64,000 nt of DNA from RYN-230 sp963720645. Its GTDB lineage: Bacteria; Actinomycetota; Actinomycetes; Streptosporangiales; Streptosporangiaceae. The stretch spans positions 186,001 to 250,000 of the forward strand of contig CAVRFX010000021.1 of assembly GCA_963720645.1 (NCBI GenBank), in the 5' to 3' direction. Below the pieces are notes generated by a model that saw only the letters and a list, made by a program, of their open reading frames with translations, was not told the DNA's origin and searched no databases. Position numbers and translations under genes: made by a program. Shown here in pieces: positions 42,495 to 54,447 of the stretch. The stretch's first letter is position 1. Each line of letters starts with the position of its first letter.

Positions 42495-42625
42495 GGGCTC
42501 AGTCTGGCCGGCAGCACGGCCCGGTTCGGGGTGATCCGGCCGACCCTGACCTGGATGATCGCCCGGCACCGGTTTGAGCTGGCGGATTGCGGTGAGTTGA
42601 CCGGCCTCAGCACGGAGCGAGGTCG

Positions 42626-44083
42626 ATGACGATGACGCAGACCGAGACTGGCGGAAGAAACGTACTCGCCGAACTGGACCGGCGGGTACCCACAAGGTTC
42701 TACTGGCAGCTGACCATCCTGGCCTGCCTGGGCGGCTTCCTGTTCGGGTACGACACCTCGAACATCGGGGCCGCGCTCAACTTCGTGCCCTACCCGCTGA
42801 ACGGCTTCTGGACCGGCTACCTGGTCGCCGGGGCCTCACTCGGCGCGGCGGCCGGGGCCATCTGCGCCGGCCCCATAGCTGACCGGTTCGGCCGGAAGGC
42901 GCTGCTCATCACCGACGCGGCGATCTACTCGGCCGGGGCTATCCTATCCGCGATCGCCCCGGATGCGGCCGTGCTGCTGGCCGCCCGGACCCTGATCGGC
43001 CTGGCCATCGGGGCCGACTCGGCCATCGCCACCGCCTACATCGCCGAGTACGCGCCGCGGAACCGCCGCGGGGCGCTGAGCATGCTGCAGCAGTGGATGA
43101 TCACGGTCGGCATCCTGGTCTCCTACATCGTCGCGCTCATCATCCTCAAGCTGGCCCCGGGTAGCGCCGGTAGCACAGACTGGCGGCTCATCCTGGGCAT
43201 CGGCGCCGTCCCGGCGCTGATCGGTCTGGCCCTGCGGACCAAGATGCCGGAGTCGCCGCGGTGGCTGATGCGGCACGGCAAGTACGAGGGGGTCCAGGCC
43301 GCGCTGGGCAGCTTCGGCACCGAGGTCTCACTGGCGGACGTCGAATACACCGCGCGGCAGCTGGAGGAGGACGACCGGCGCGAAAAGCGGACCAGCAACT
43401 GGACCGCGGGGGTGCGCCGCGCCCTGTTCGTGGTCTGCGTGTTCTTCATCTTCCAGCAGATCACCGGCATCAACGTGCCGCTCTACTACGGCCCGCACGT
43501 GCTCGGACCGCTGTTCCAGGGCAGCAATACGCTGGTGGCCAAGACCATCGCGGGAGTCGAGGTCACCGCGATGCTGACCGTGGTCAACGTGGGCGCCACC
43601 TACTTCGCGTTCCGCTGGATCGACCGCATCGGCCGCCGCAAGCTGGCCATCGGGGGCTACATCGGCATGGCCGTATTCGCCCTGATTGCCGCGGCCGGGC
43701 TGACCTGGTTCAACGCCACCCCGCGGATCGTGGTGGTGATGATCGGCCTGGCCGGGTTCATCGCCTCGTTCGCCATCGGCGTGGGCGGCACCGGCTGGCT
43801 GCTCCAGGGCGAGGTCTTCCCGACCTCGGTACGCGGCCGGGCCGCGTCCACCGGCGCGACCGTGGACTGGCTGGCCAACTTCGCGCTGATCGAGGCCTTC
43901 CCCGTGTGGCAGTCAGGCATCGGGCTGGGCTGGGTGCTGACCTGCTTTGCCGGGCTGTGCATTATCGCTATCGGCTTCGTGTACCGGTTCGTGCCCGAAA
44001 CCAAGGGCCGCTCGGTCGAGGAGATCACCCAGATCTTCGAGCAGGAGGCCCGGACCGGCGAGACCGCCGCCGCCACGGCCTGA
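42626..44083 (+). CDS. MFS sugar porter-family transporter
   Basis: 485-residue, 12-helix major facilitator of the sugar porter family. Signatures: GGFLFGYDTSNIGAALN in helix 1, GPIADRFGRKALLITD (loop 2-3), RTLIGLAIGADSAIATAYIA and EYAPRNRRGALSMLQQW (helix 5), PESPRWL, FFIFQQITGINVPLYYGPHV (helix 7) and the C-terminal VPETKGRSVEEI. GAGG precedes the ATG. It is 60 bases upstream of the hydantoinase/oxoprolinase gene and probably cotranscribed, so it may import that enzyme's substrate or a related acid. Confidence 0.9.
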   Translation: MTMTQTETGGRNVLAELDRRVPTRFYWQLTILACLGGFLFGYDTSNIGAALNFVPYPLNGFWTGYLVAGASLGAAAGAICAGPIADRFGRKALLITDAAIYSAGAILSAIAPDAAVLLAARTLIGLAIGADSAIATAYIAEYAPRNRRGALSMLQQWMITVGILVSYIVALIILKLAPGSAGSTDWRLILGIGAVPALIGLALRTKMPESPRWLMRHGKYEGVQAALGSFGTEVSLADVEYTARQLEEDDRREKRTSNWTAGVRRALFVVCVFFIFQQITGINVPLYYGPHVLGPLFQGSNTLVAKTIAGVEVTAMLTVVNVGATYFAFRWIDRIGRRKLAIGGYIGMAVFALIAAAGLTWFNATPRIVVVMIGLAGFIASFAIGVGGTGWLLQGEVFPTSVRGRAASTGATVDWLANFALIEAFPVWQSGIGLGWVLTCFAGLCIIAIGFVYRFVPETKGRSVEEITQIFEQEARTGETAAATA

Positions 44084-44143
44084 GCGGGCCCGGCCGCCGG
44101 GGCCGCCCGGTCATCACCGCCCGTCCTTCTAGGATGCGAGGTG

Positions 44144-47827
<3,684 letters not shown>

Positions 47828-49021
47828 GTGCGTGATATTCCAGATGGTGACGATCACCACAGGACCGGGTCGCTGACCACGGAGGCCACGCGCTGGCGCC
47901 GGATCAGGCGGCTGCTCAACGAGCACCGGCTGGAGCTCGCCGCGCTGGCCGCCGGCCTGTACCCGGACCTCCCCCGGGTGGCCGGCAGCGACCTGCTGTG
48001 CTGGCCGGGATGGCTGCCCTCCGGCCCGCTGGACCTCACTGAGCTGGAGCTCGGCTGGGTCAGCGCGCCCCCGCCGCCCGCCGCGGACGGGACCGGCCCG
48101 GCCGCGGCACACGTCCTGCCCCGGCCCGGGAACGGGGCGGCGTACCCTGCGTACGCGGCAGCGATCGAGGCGCTGGACCGGCCGGCGCTGCTGGAGAACC
48201 GGGTCTGCTACCGGCTCCTGGACGCGGAGCTCGCCGGTGCGTCCCGGGGGATCCCGGCCGCGCTGCGTTTCGGCCCGGCCCGGTACTTCGACGCGGTGAA
48301 CGTCGGCCACGCCGTGGCGCACGAGCTGACCCAGGCCTGGGCGTCGGGCAGCCCGGTGGACCTCACCGCCCTGCCGCTGCGCGCCTCGGTGGGGGATCCG
48401 TGCGCGCTGCCGCGCCGCTGCGCCCTGACCGCCGTGACCACCCTGACCCTGCGCCTGGCCCCCGGCGGCGCGGCGTCGTTCCTGCTGCACTGGCGGGACC
48501 CGGCGCGGGTGAACCACGCGGGCGGCCTCTACCAGGTGATGCCCGCGGGCATCTTCCAGCCGGTGTCCGAGGCCCCGGCCGCGGAGCAGCACGACCTCAG
48601 CCTGTGGCGGTGCATGACGCGCGAGTTCAGCGAGGAACTGCTGGGCGGGTCGGAACAGTACCCCACCCGCGGCGGGCGGCTCGACTACGGGCGCTGGCCG
48701 TTCCACCAGGAACTGGCCGCCGCCCGGGACGCCGGCACGCTGCGGGTCAGCTGCCTGGGGCTGGGGGTCGACCCGCTGACGCTGGCCACCGACATCCTGA
48801 CCGTGGCCGTCTTCGACGCCGCCGTGTTCGACCGGATGTTCCGTGGCCTGGTGACGCAGAACGCGGAAGGGCGGGTGGTCACCGAGGACGGCTCGGCCGC
48901 GATCCCGTTCACCCGGGCCAGCGTGGACCGCCTTACCGGCGGGGACGTGCCGCTGCAGACCGCCGGGGCCGCCCTGCTCCGGCTGGCCTGGCAGCACCGG
49001 GGCCTGCTGGGCGTCGGGTGA
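47828..49021 (+). CDS. Conserved hypothetical protein read in frame with the oxoprolinase
   Basis: About 397 residues, probably from GTG 47828 because GGGGGGAG lies 9 bases before it and homology to a stand-alone actinobacterial family seems to start here. Recognisable stretches: HVLPRPGNGAAYPAYAAAIE then ALDRPALLENRVCYRLL; FGPARYFDAVNVGHAVAHEL; SFLLHWRDPARVNHAGGLYQ then VMPAGIFQP; and WRCMTREFSEELLGGSEQYP, LGLGVDPLTLATDILTVAVF. The REFSEELLG element is NUDIX-like. I recall similar regions in actinomycete HTH-linked proteins of unknown function, but no activity can be assigned. It may be translated separately or as a fusion. Confidence 0.6.
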   Translation: MRDIPDGDDHHRTGSLTTEATRWRRIRRLLNEHRLELAALAAGLYPDLPRVAGSDLLCWPGWLPSGPLDLTELELGWVSAPPPPAADGTGPAAAHVLPRPGNGAAYPAYAAAIEALDRPALLENRVCYRLLDAELAGASRGIPAALRFGPARYFDAVNVGHAVAHELTQAWASGSPVDLTALPLRASVGDPCALPRRCALTAVTTLTLRLAPGGAASFLLHWRDPARVNHAGGLYQVMPAGIFQPVSEAPAAEQHDLSLWRCMTREFSEELLGGSEQYPTRGGRLDYGRWPFHQELAAARDAGTLRVSCLGLGVDPLTLATDILTVAVFDAAVFDRMFRGLVTQNAEGRVVTEDGSAAIPFTRASVDRLTGGDVPLQTAGAALLRLAWQHRGLLGVG

Positions 49022-49044
49022 CCGCGCCGGGGTGAGGCAGCGCA

Positions 49045-49058
49045 GGGCCAACGTCCCC
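49045..49058. promoter_or_regulatory. DosR-like half-palindrome
   Basis: GGGCCAACGTCCCC lies 76 bases before the universal stress gene at 49134. Its GGGCC...GTCCC ends resemble the mycobacterial DosR box core. It is weaker than the sites at 54276 and 59131. A very similar AAACGTCCCCTGCC lies at 59158-59171 upstream of another universal stress gene. Confidence 0.4.
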
Positions 49059-49133
49059 TGGCTACGGGGCCTGCGCCCCCTGCCGGCCCGGCCCGTCCGG
49101 CCGCAGGCTGGGACTAGGCGGAGGAGGGGTGAC

Positions 49134-49559
49134 ATGAACGCATCCGTGACCGAGCGCCGGGTCGTGGTCGGGCTGGACGGGTCGCTGAACTCGATCGCTG
49201 CGCTGCACCGGGCGGTGACCGAGGCGCGCGACATGGCCGCCACCCTGGAGATCGTCCTGGTCAACCCGGGTCCGCCGGAGCTCAGCGGGCAGGCGGCCGG
49301 ACTGGACTGGCTCGAGCAGATCCTTTCCCGCGAGTACCCCGCGCCGCTGGGCGTGCCGGTCCTGCGCCGCGTCGAGCACGGCAGCCCGGGCAAGGTCCTG
49401 GTCCGCCTGGCCCGCGGGGCGCAGCTGCTCGTCCTCGGGGCCCGGGCCCGCTCGGAGGCGGGGAACCCGCTCGGCGGCGACGTGGTCCCGGTCTGCCTGA
49501 GTTACGCGGAGTGCCCGATCGCCATCTGCGCGGACCGGGGCCAGCGCCTCGTCGGGTGA
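49134..49559 (+). CDS. Universal stress protein family, degenerate ATP loop
   Basis: 141 residues with the UspA fold: RRVVVGLDGSLNSIAALHRA at the start and LLVLGARARSEAGNPLGG near the end. The usual ATP loop G-x2-G-x9-G-S is not conserved, so it may not bind ATP. GGAGGAGGGG precedes the ATG. It opens the stress island and converges with the dihydroorotate-dehydrogenase-like gene, 7 bases away. A weak DosR-like site lies upstream. Confidence 0.8.
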   Translation: MNASVTERRVVVGLDGSLNSIAALHRAVTEARDMAATLEIVLVNPGPPELSGQAAGLDWLEQILSREYPAPLGVPVLRRVEHGSPGKVLVRLARGAQLLVLGARARSEAGNPLGGDVVPVCLSYAECPIAICADRGQRLVG

Positions 49560-49566
49560 GGGCCCG

Positions 49567-50574
49567 CTACCAGGGACCGTGCCCCTGGTTGGCGGCGCGC
49601 AGCGTGCTGACGTAGCCGGCCCGCTGGTACGCGGAGCCGGCGATGTCGGCCGGGGCGGCCAGCTTCCCGCGCAGGCTGGCCACACTGTCGAACCCGTGCC
49701 GCTCCATCCACGCCTCGACGCCGTCGAGCAGGGAAGCGGCGTAGCCGGGCCCGTGCCGCAGCAGCGCCGACGTCGTCATGACCACGTCCGCGCCGGCCAG
49801 CAGGTAGGCCGCCACATCGCCCGGCCCGCTGACCCCGGTGCTGGCGGCCAGCGAGGCCCGGACCCGTCCGGCCAGCCGGGCGATCCAGGCCCGGGGCAGC
49901 CGTCCCTCGGCCGGGTTGGACAGCCCGAACCCCACCGTGATCGTGAGCGCCTCCGGGTCGATGTCGGGCTGGATGAACCGGTTGAACAGCACCAGGCCGT
50001 CCGTGCCCACCCCGTCCAGGCGCAGCGCCATCTCCCCGGGCGAGCTGAAGTACGGGCTGAGCTTCACCGCCACCGGCACGGTCACCACGGCCTTGACCGT
50101 GGTCACGATCTCCACGTGGCGTTGCTCGACGTCGCGGCCCGGGATCATCGGGTCGCCGGGCAGGTGGTAGATGTTCAGCTCGATGGCGGCCGCGCCCGCG
50201 TCCTGCAGGGACGCCGCGTAGTCCGTCCACCCCCCGGTCGTGACCCCGTTGAGGCTGGCGATGACCGGCACGTCAACGGCGGCCGCGGCCCGTTCCACCA
50301 GGTTCAGGTAGCGGCGGGGCATCACCTCGGCCTCGGCCTCGGCCGGGAAGTAGGACAGCGATTCCGCGAAGCTCTCGGTGCCCGCGTCCGCCAGGGCCTC
50401 ATTCCGCGCCATCTCACGCTCGAGTTCCTCCTCGAACAGGGACGGGAGCACCACGGCGGCCACCCCGGCGTCCGCCAGCGCGCGGACCCCGTCGACGGTG
50501 CCCGCCAGCGGCGACGCGGAGGCGATCAGGGGGTTGCGCAGGTCCAGGCCCAGGTAGCGGCTGGTCAGATCCAT
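49567..50574 (-). CDS. Dihydroorotate dehydrogenase-like FMN protein
   Basis: 335-residue FMN-binding TIM-barrel protein: TSRYLGLDLRNPLIASASPL (phosphate and FMN end), VPVIASLNGVTTGGWTDYAA, IELNIYHLPGDP, VPVAVKLSPYFSS and ADVVMTTSALLRHGPGY. The orotate-binding Asn pattern of true PyrD is altered, as in the class annotated dihydroorotate dehydrogenase-like in actinobacteria and other bacteria. AAGGA precedes the ATG. It lies within the stress island between two universal stress genes, so a redox role in anaerobiosis rather than pyrimidine synthesis is plausible but unproven. Confidence 0.82.
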   Translation of the reverse strand: MDLTSRYLGLDLRNPLIASASPLAGTVDGVRALADAGVAAVVLPSLFEEELEREMARNEALADAGTESFAESLSYFPAEAEAEVMPRRYLNLVERAAAAVDVPVIASLNGVTTGGWTDYAASLQDAGAAAIELNIYHLPGDPMIPGRDVEQRHVEIVTTVKAVVTVPVAVKLSPYFSSPGEMALRLDGVGTDGLVLFNRFIQPDIDPEALTITVGFGLSNPAEGRLPRAWIARLAGRVRASLAASTGVSGPGDVAAYLLAGADVVMTTSALLRHGPGYAASLLDGVEAWMERHGFDSVASLRGKLAAPADIAGSAYQRAGYVSTLRAANQGHGPW

Positions 50575-50593
50575 CGGTGTCCTTCCGCGCCGG

Positions 50594-50620
50594 CCAGCGG
50601 GCCAGGCGCTGGCCCGCTGG
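50594..50620. terminator. 12-bp hairpin with 3-base loop
   Basis: CCAGCGGGCCAG, loop GCG, and CTGGCCCGCTGG form a perfect stem just beyond the end of the leftward universal stress gene (50656) and before the start of the next leftward gene (50574). It should limit read-through between the two. Confidence 0.75.
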
Positions 50621-50655
50621 TACTCACCGTAGTCTCTTGCGGGGTCCGTGGATGA

Positions 50656-51159
50656 TCACTCGGCGGCGGCCGTCTCGGCGGGCCGGGCGGTCTGGGCCTG
50701 CCGGGCCGGCTCTGCGCTGGCCACGGCGGCCTGCGCGGCCGGGCGCGGCACGATCAGCACCGGCCGGTGCGACCCGTGCAGCAGCCGGTGGGACACGCTG
50801 CCCAGCGGCAGATGCGGCAGGTCGTGGCGCCCGCGTGCGCCCAGCACGATGATCCGGGCGTCGAGGTCGTCGGCAATCTCCAGGATCCTCCGGGAGATAT
50901 GCCCGAACTCGGCTTCGCGGATGTATCCGTCGGCGGAGATTCCCGCGGAGCGCAGGTCATTCACGATGCCGGTGACGAGTTGCTCGCCTTCACCGTCGGC
51001 GCAGTCCACCCGGATCCGGCCGAACCGGCCCACGGCGAACTCGTGCACGTGCAGGACCACGACCTGGTCACCGCTGTCCTTGCTCAGCTCACGGGTCATG
51101 TCCGCGGCCGCCTGAACGTGGCGGGCAGCGTCCACGGCCAGCAGGATCGTCTTGTTCAT
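50656..51159 (-). CDS. Universal stress protein
   Basis: 167-residue UspA-family protein. It begins NKTILLAVDAARHVQAAADM and keeps the ATP loop, VLGARGRHDLPHLPLGSVSH (G-x2-G-x9-G-S), then RPVLIVPRP, with an Ala-rich tail. A clear GGAGA lies upstream of ATG 51159. GGGACGAAGGTGAC at 51220 is a possible DosR-like site 60 bases upstream. It is followed by a strong terminator, so it is probably monocistronic. Confidence 0.88.
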   Translation of the reverse strand: MNKTILLAVDAARHVQAAADMTRELSKDSGDQVVVLHVHEFAVGRFGRIRVDCADGEGEQLVTGIVNDLRSAGISADGYIREAEFGHISRRILEIADDLDARIIVLGARGRHDLPHLPLGSVSHRLLHGSHRPVLIVPRPAAQAAVASAEPARQAQTARPAETAAAE

Positions 51160-51219
51160 GATCTCTCCTCGGAGGCTGGCACCTGCTTCTAGCAGACACC
51201 CTCCGGGGCAGCCGGGCCA

Positions 51220-51233
51220 GGGACGAAGGTGAC
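51220..51233. promoter_or_regulatory. Possible DosR-like site upstream of universal stress gene
   Basis: GGGACGAAGGTGAC keeps the GGGAC half and central AA of the DosR consensus but the other half is poor. It is 61 bases upstream of the start of the leftward stress gene. Confidence 0.3.
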
Positions 51234-51272
51234 CGTGAGGCCGGGACTTCCGGCCGGTTCGCGGTCACGCCA

Positions 51273-51297
51273 AAGGCCCGCGCTCAGCGCGGGCCTT
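51273..51297. other. 11-bp perfect hairpin within the divergent stress promoter region
   Basis: AAGGCCCGCGC, loop TCA, and GCGCGGGCCTT. The hairpin lies in the 475-base space between two divergently transcribed universal stress genes (51159 and 51635), so it is not an end-of-gene terminator for either. It could be the scar of a lost gene or an RNA element in the rightward leader. The rest of the space holds the DosR-like sites and no credible gene. Confidence 0.5.
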
Positions 51298-51417
51298 CGG
51301 CGGCACCCGCCGCACCGCGGACCTGTGTGGCGCCGGGAGGATCTCCGTCCTGGCGACGGTGGGTCTTGCGGTCCCACGAGACCGCCTCATCCCGTCAGCT
51401 CCCGGCAGGCCTGCCAC

Positions 51418-51520
51418 CGCCCTTTGGTCCCCGCACGGCGGGTGTCACAACAGCTACGGTGCTCCGTTCTCGCCATGGCAGGCAGGGTCCTTGGGCCCGG
51501 GATCCCAGGACCCTGGTCCC
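51418..51520. promoter_or_regulatory. Cluster of three DosR-like near-palindromes
   Basis: CGCCCTTTGGTCCC (51418-51431), GGGTCCTTGGGCCC (51485-51498) and AGGACCCTGGTCCC (51507-51520) each agree with the mycobacterial consensus GGGACTWWAGTCCC at about 9-10 of 14 positions. They lie 115-217 bases upstream of the tandem-domain universal stress gene. Multiple boxes per promoter are usual for DosR targets. Confidence 0.5.
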
Positions 51521-51634
51521 GCGGGGGCGGCGACGCCTCCGGGCGGGCTGAGGCCGAAGGGTGGTGGCTTTCTGCCGCCTTCGCGGCCAGGCTGGATAAT
51601 GATCAGGGTAAGGACAGCCGCTGGGAGGGCAACC

Positions 51635-52471
51635 ATGGCGATGAAGCCAGTAATTGTGGGCACGGATGGTTCGCAGGAGTCGCTGCGGGCGGCGGAGTGG
51701 GCGGCCCGCGAGGCGGCGCTCCGCGGGGCGCCGCTCCGGATTGTGGCCATCCCGGTGCTGCCGCCGCGGATGGCCCCTAACCCGGCGACCCCTGACACGG
51801 TGGCCGGCATGATTGAGCATTCGATGAACCGGGCCCTGGCCGCGGCGGCGCAGCAGGCCGCAGCGCTGGAGCCGGACCTGGGGATTGAGACGCAGCTGCT
51901 GGAGGGGTCGCCGGCCGAGGTCCTGGTCGCGGCGGGCCAGGATGCCTCGATGCTGGTCCTGGGTTCCCGGGGGGCCGGCGGATTCAGCGCGATGATCCTC
52001 GGCTCGGTGAGCAGGTATGTGGCGACGCACGCCCCGGTCCCGGTCGTGGTGGCCCGCGAGGAGATCACGGCGGAGCATCGCGAGATCGTGGTCGGGGTCC
52101 GTGACCCCGCCCACTGCGCGGCCGCCCTGGGGTTCGCCTTCGAGGAGGCGGCGCTGCGCAAGGCGCGGCTGCTCGTCCTGCACGCCTGGTCGTGGTCGGT
52201 GCCGGGGCACTCGGAAGTGGCCGCGGAGGAGAACACCCGGCTGGAGAGCGCGGTGAGCACCTGGCGGGAGAAGTTCCCGGACGTGGAGGCACGCTGGGAA
52301 GTGATGCACGCGCACCCGGGCCGCGTCCTGGCGGGCTCGTCGGCCCGGGCTGACCTGGTGGTGCTGGGGCGGCACGCACCGGGTGACTCGCGCGTTCCGG
52401 GGGTCGGTTCGGTCACCCATGCCGTGCTGAGCCACGCGCACGGCCCCGTGGTCTCGGTTCCCGGGGACTAG
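51635..52471 (+). CDS. Tandem-domain universal stress protein
   Basis: 278 residues with two UspA domains, as in mycobacterial Rv1996/Rv2005c/Rv2623 proteins. Domain 1: KPVIVGTDGSQESLRAAEWA and ATP loop VLGSRGAGGFSAMILGSVSR. Domain 2: EIVVGVRDPAHCAAALGFAF and the less canonical VLGRHAPGDSRVPGVGSVTH. GGGAGGG precedes ATG 51635. Three DosR-like boxes lie upstream, so induction by low oxygen or nitric oxide through a DevR-type regulator is likely. Confidence 0.9.
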   Translation: MAMKPVIVGTDGSQESLRAAEWAAREAALRGAPLRIVAIPVLPPRMAPNPATPDTVAGMIEHSMNRALAAAAQQAAALEPDLGIETQLLEGSPAEVLVAAGQDASMLVLGSRGAGGFSAMILGSVSRYVATHAPVPVVVAREEITAEHREIVVGVRDPAHCAAALGFAFEEAALRKARLLVLHAWSWSVPGHSEVAAEENTRLESAVSTWREKFPDVEARWEVMHAHPGRVLAGSSARADLVVLGRHAPGDSRVPGVGSVTHAVLSHAHGPVVSVPGD

Positions 52472-52485
52472 CGCCGGACCGGGGT

Positions 52486-52656
52486 CTAATCAGCCGCCTG
52501 GTCCGGCAGGGCCGCGGTGGTCAGCCAGTCGGCCGCGTCGTGGCCGAGGGTCTGGACGGCCGCCCCGGCCTGGGCCAGTGCCGCCTGAGAGGCGCGGTAG
52601 TGGTGCCCGCAGAGCCACAGGTCCACCGGGTGGGGCCGGGTCGTGGTGGCCGGCAT
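52486..52656 (-). CDS. Small protein with CGHHY motif (DUF7455-like)
   Basis: 56 residues from ATG 52656: PATTTRPHPVDLWLCGHHYR then ASQAALAQAGAAVQTLGHDA. The LWLCGHHYR-x(4)-ALxxAGA pattern resembles small actinobacterial DUF7455 proteins that usually carry a second CxxC before it; that half is absent here, so a zinc site would be incomplete. It faces the stress gene at 51635 and has a DosR-like palindrome about 230 bases upstream. Confidence 0.5.
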   Translation of the reverse strand: MPATTTRPHPVDLWLCGHHYRASQAALAQAGAAVQTLGHDAADWLTTAALPDQAAD

Positions 52657-52881
52657 GATGACCTTGACCTGTGGTTTCGCCGGGCAGCAGCAGGACCGGG
52701 TGGTGGCGGCCGGCCCGGCGCCGGTTTCACCGGCCGCAGGGCACTGCCGGCCGGATGCCCGGCGGCGGCAGCGCGCTGGGCGGCGGTTTGTGTCGCGCCT
52801 GGCTGCACGTGTTTCCGGAACATGTCTCCAGCGTCGCACCCCGGCCGCCCGCCCGGGCAGGGACATTGCTCCCGGGCGTCA

Positions 52882-52895
52882 GGGGCCAAAGGCCC
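52882..52895. promoter_or_regulatory. DosR-like palindrome GGGGCCAAAGGCCC
   Basis: A 14-bp element with symmetric GGGCC/GGCCC arms around AAA. It lies between the end of the NUDIX gene and the small DUF7455-like gene, about 226 bases upstream of the latter. The intervening 52657-52881 holds no gene I can support. Confidence 0.4.
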
Positions 52896-52912
52896 GGGTG
52901 CGGCCTATCGCC

Positions 52913-53449
52913 TCACCTGGGCCGCCCCACCCCGGGCACCGCCCGGCCGTTCTCCAGGTAGCAGAGGCCGCCGGAGGCCAGCGCGGCCTTGACCCGCCGC
53001 CGGATGGGCTTGCGCAGCAGGTCCAGGGCGGCCCGGGGCGGCTCGATCCGGTACTGCGAGATTTCCTCCGGCTGCAGCGTGATCGCGGCGAGGTCTTTGT
53101 CCGGCAGCGCGCCGCAGTCGAACAGGAACCGCAGGCCGCCTGGCTTGCCCGGGCGGGGCGGCCGGAAATCCACGCACGCGAGGCGGCCCCGGTGCACGGT
53201 CAGGCCGCATTCCTCGTGCACTTCACGCTGGCAGGCCGCCCACGGGGTCTCCCCGCCGGCCTCCATGACGCCGCCCGGGATGGTCCACCCGGATTTGTAG
53301 ACCGGCTTGAGGATGAGCAGCCGCCCGGCCCGGTCGAAGATCAGGGCCCCGGCGGAGGCTGGGATGGCCGGGAGCGGCTCGCCGTCCAGTAGGGCGGTCA
53401 CGGAGACCACGCTACGGCCCCCCGGGGTCGCGGGCGCGCAGTAGGTCAT
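52913..53449 (-). CDS. NUDIX hydrolase
   Basis: 178 residues. The NUDIX box reads GGVMEAGGETPWAACQREVH then EECGL, matching G-x5-E-x7-REUxEExGU. Before it, AGALIFDRAGRLLILKP forms the first strands and SGWTIPGG the canonical lead-in. Its ATG overlaps the stop of the Acg-type nitroreductase gene (ATGA), so both are read from one message driven from the 54202-54327 promoter region. Substrate unknown; repair of oxidised nucleotides or coenzyme turnover are options. Confidence 0.88.
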   Translation of the reverse strand: MTYCAPATPGGRSVVSVTALLDGEPLPAIPASAGALIFDRAGRLLILKPVYKSGWTIPGGVMEAGGETPWAACQREVHEECGLTVHRGRLACVDFRPPRPGKPGGLRFLFDCGALPDKDLAAITLQPEEISQYRIEPPRAALDLLRKPIRRRVKAALASGGLCYLENGRAVPGVGRPR

Positions 53450-54201
53450 CGCGCCACGAGGGGTGCGGCGACCCGGAGGACCTCGGCGAGCGGCCGCCGG
53501 AGGGTGGCCGGTCCGGGCCGTCCGTAACCCATCCTAAGCGTCAGCTGCGAATGCCGGCCGCCCAGGCCGGGTCCCCGGCCGGCCGGGCGGACGCGGACGT
53601 CCAGCGCTTCATGCAGCGGGCCGGCGACGACGCCGTGCTGGGTGGCGAGCAGCAGGAGCCGTTCCAGCGCCTGCCCGGCCCGCAGCCAGTCCGCCCGGCC
53701 GTTGGCGGCGGTCGCGAGCAAGGCCTCCTCGCCGCACGGGAACAGCTCCGTGCCCTCCAGCGCCGCGGCCTCGGCCAGCGCGGCCAGCAGCGACGGGCGC
53801 AGCGGGGGCCCGGTCCGGGGAACCTGGCCGGAGTGCCGCCGCCACAGCGCGGCGCACAGGTCGAGTTCCCGGGTCCGGGGGCGGTGCGGGCCGGCCAGCC
53901 GCACCGTGGCCAGCAGCCGGGGCTCGGCGGGATCCGGGAGCAGCCGGGTGACCGGCTCGGCTCCCGCGCAGGTGACGGCCAGGCGCAGGTTGAACAGCGC
54001 CGCCCCGCAGGAAATGTGCGCCGCGCGCCCGTCCGGGTCGGCCTGGGGCGGCATCCGGGCGGGCTCCGCGTACAGCTCGATAACCGGGTCGTCCGGGCTC
54101 ACCTGGAAGCACCACGGCTGGGTGTTGCGGAACGACGGCGCCGTGGTCGCAGCCTCCACGAGCAGCCCGGCCAGCCGCGGTGTCAGGCGCAGATCGCCCA
54201 T
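53446..54201 (-). CDS. Acg-family nitroreductase with an internal deletion
   Basis: Similar to mycobacterial Acg (Rv2032/Rv3131), DosR-controlled FMN proteins. The N-terminus LTPRLAGLLVEAATTAPSFR then NTQPWCFQV is the classic nitroreductase start, and LRAGQALERLLLLATQHGVV and LTLRMGYGRPG belong to the C-terminal half. The protein is 251 residues against ~330 in the family. About 80 residues are missing between ALEGTELFPCGEEAL and NGRADWLRAG. Frame is kept. GAGAAGGA lies before ATG 54201. A good DosR-like box is 75 bases upstream. It is likely inactive or altered. Confidence 0.78.
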   Translation of the reverse strand: MGDLRLTPRLAGLLVEAATTAPSFRNTQPWCFQVSPDDPVIELYAEPARMPPQADPDGRAAHISCGAALFNLRLAVTCAGAEPVTRLLPDPAEPRLLATVRLAGPHRPRTRELDLCAALWRRHSGQVPRTGPPLRPSLLAALAEAAALEGTELFPCGEEALLATAANGRADWLRAGQALERLLLLATQHGVVAGPLHEALDVRVRPAGRGPGLGGRHSQLTLRMGYGRPGPATLRRPLAEVLRVAAPLVAR

Positions 54202-54275
54202 GGCGTCCTTCTCCGATCCTCGCTGACCGACGAGTACGTCCTGTCTAGGATCGCTGTGCCCCGGCCGCCCCGGCA

Positions 54276-54289
54276 GGGCCTTTGGTCCC
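54276..54289. promoter_or_regulatory. DosR-like box, best match in the window
   Basis: GGGCCTTTGGTCCC matches 12 of 14 positions of the mycobacterial DosR consensus core GGGACTWWAGTCCC. It lies in the 126-bp divergent region, 75 bases before the Acg-type gene and 39 bases before the HAD/GH65 genes, so it could serve both. Confidence 0.6.
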
Positions 54290-54327
54290 GGGGCGTCCCC
54301 GGCTGCTCGCCGGCATAGGCTACGGGT

Positions 54328-54447
54328 GTGCTGGGTATCCCTGACCGCAGCCGAGGCTGCCTGCTCGACCTGGACGGTGTGCTCACCCGGACGGCCACGG
54401 TGCACGCGGCCGCGTGGCCGGAGACCGAGCTGCTGGGCGAGCGGTGA
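54328..54447 (+). pseudogene. Remnant of a beta-phosphoglucomutase-like HAD gene
   Basis: A 39-residue ORF: LGIPDRSRGCLLDLDGVLTR then TATVHAAAWPETELLGER. The DLDGVLT motif is the HAD nucleophile loop, and the ending ETELLGER looks like the usual C-terminus of a HAD protein. About 200 residues between HAAAW and PETELL are gone. Its TGA overlaps the GTG of the GH65 gene, matching the usual HAD-then-GH65 operon. The deleted enzyme would have turned beta-glucose 1-phosphate into glucose 6-phosphate. Confidence 0.72.
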
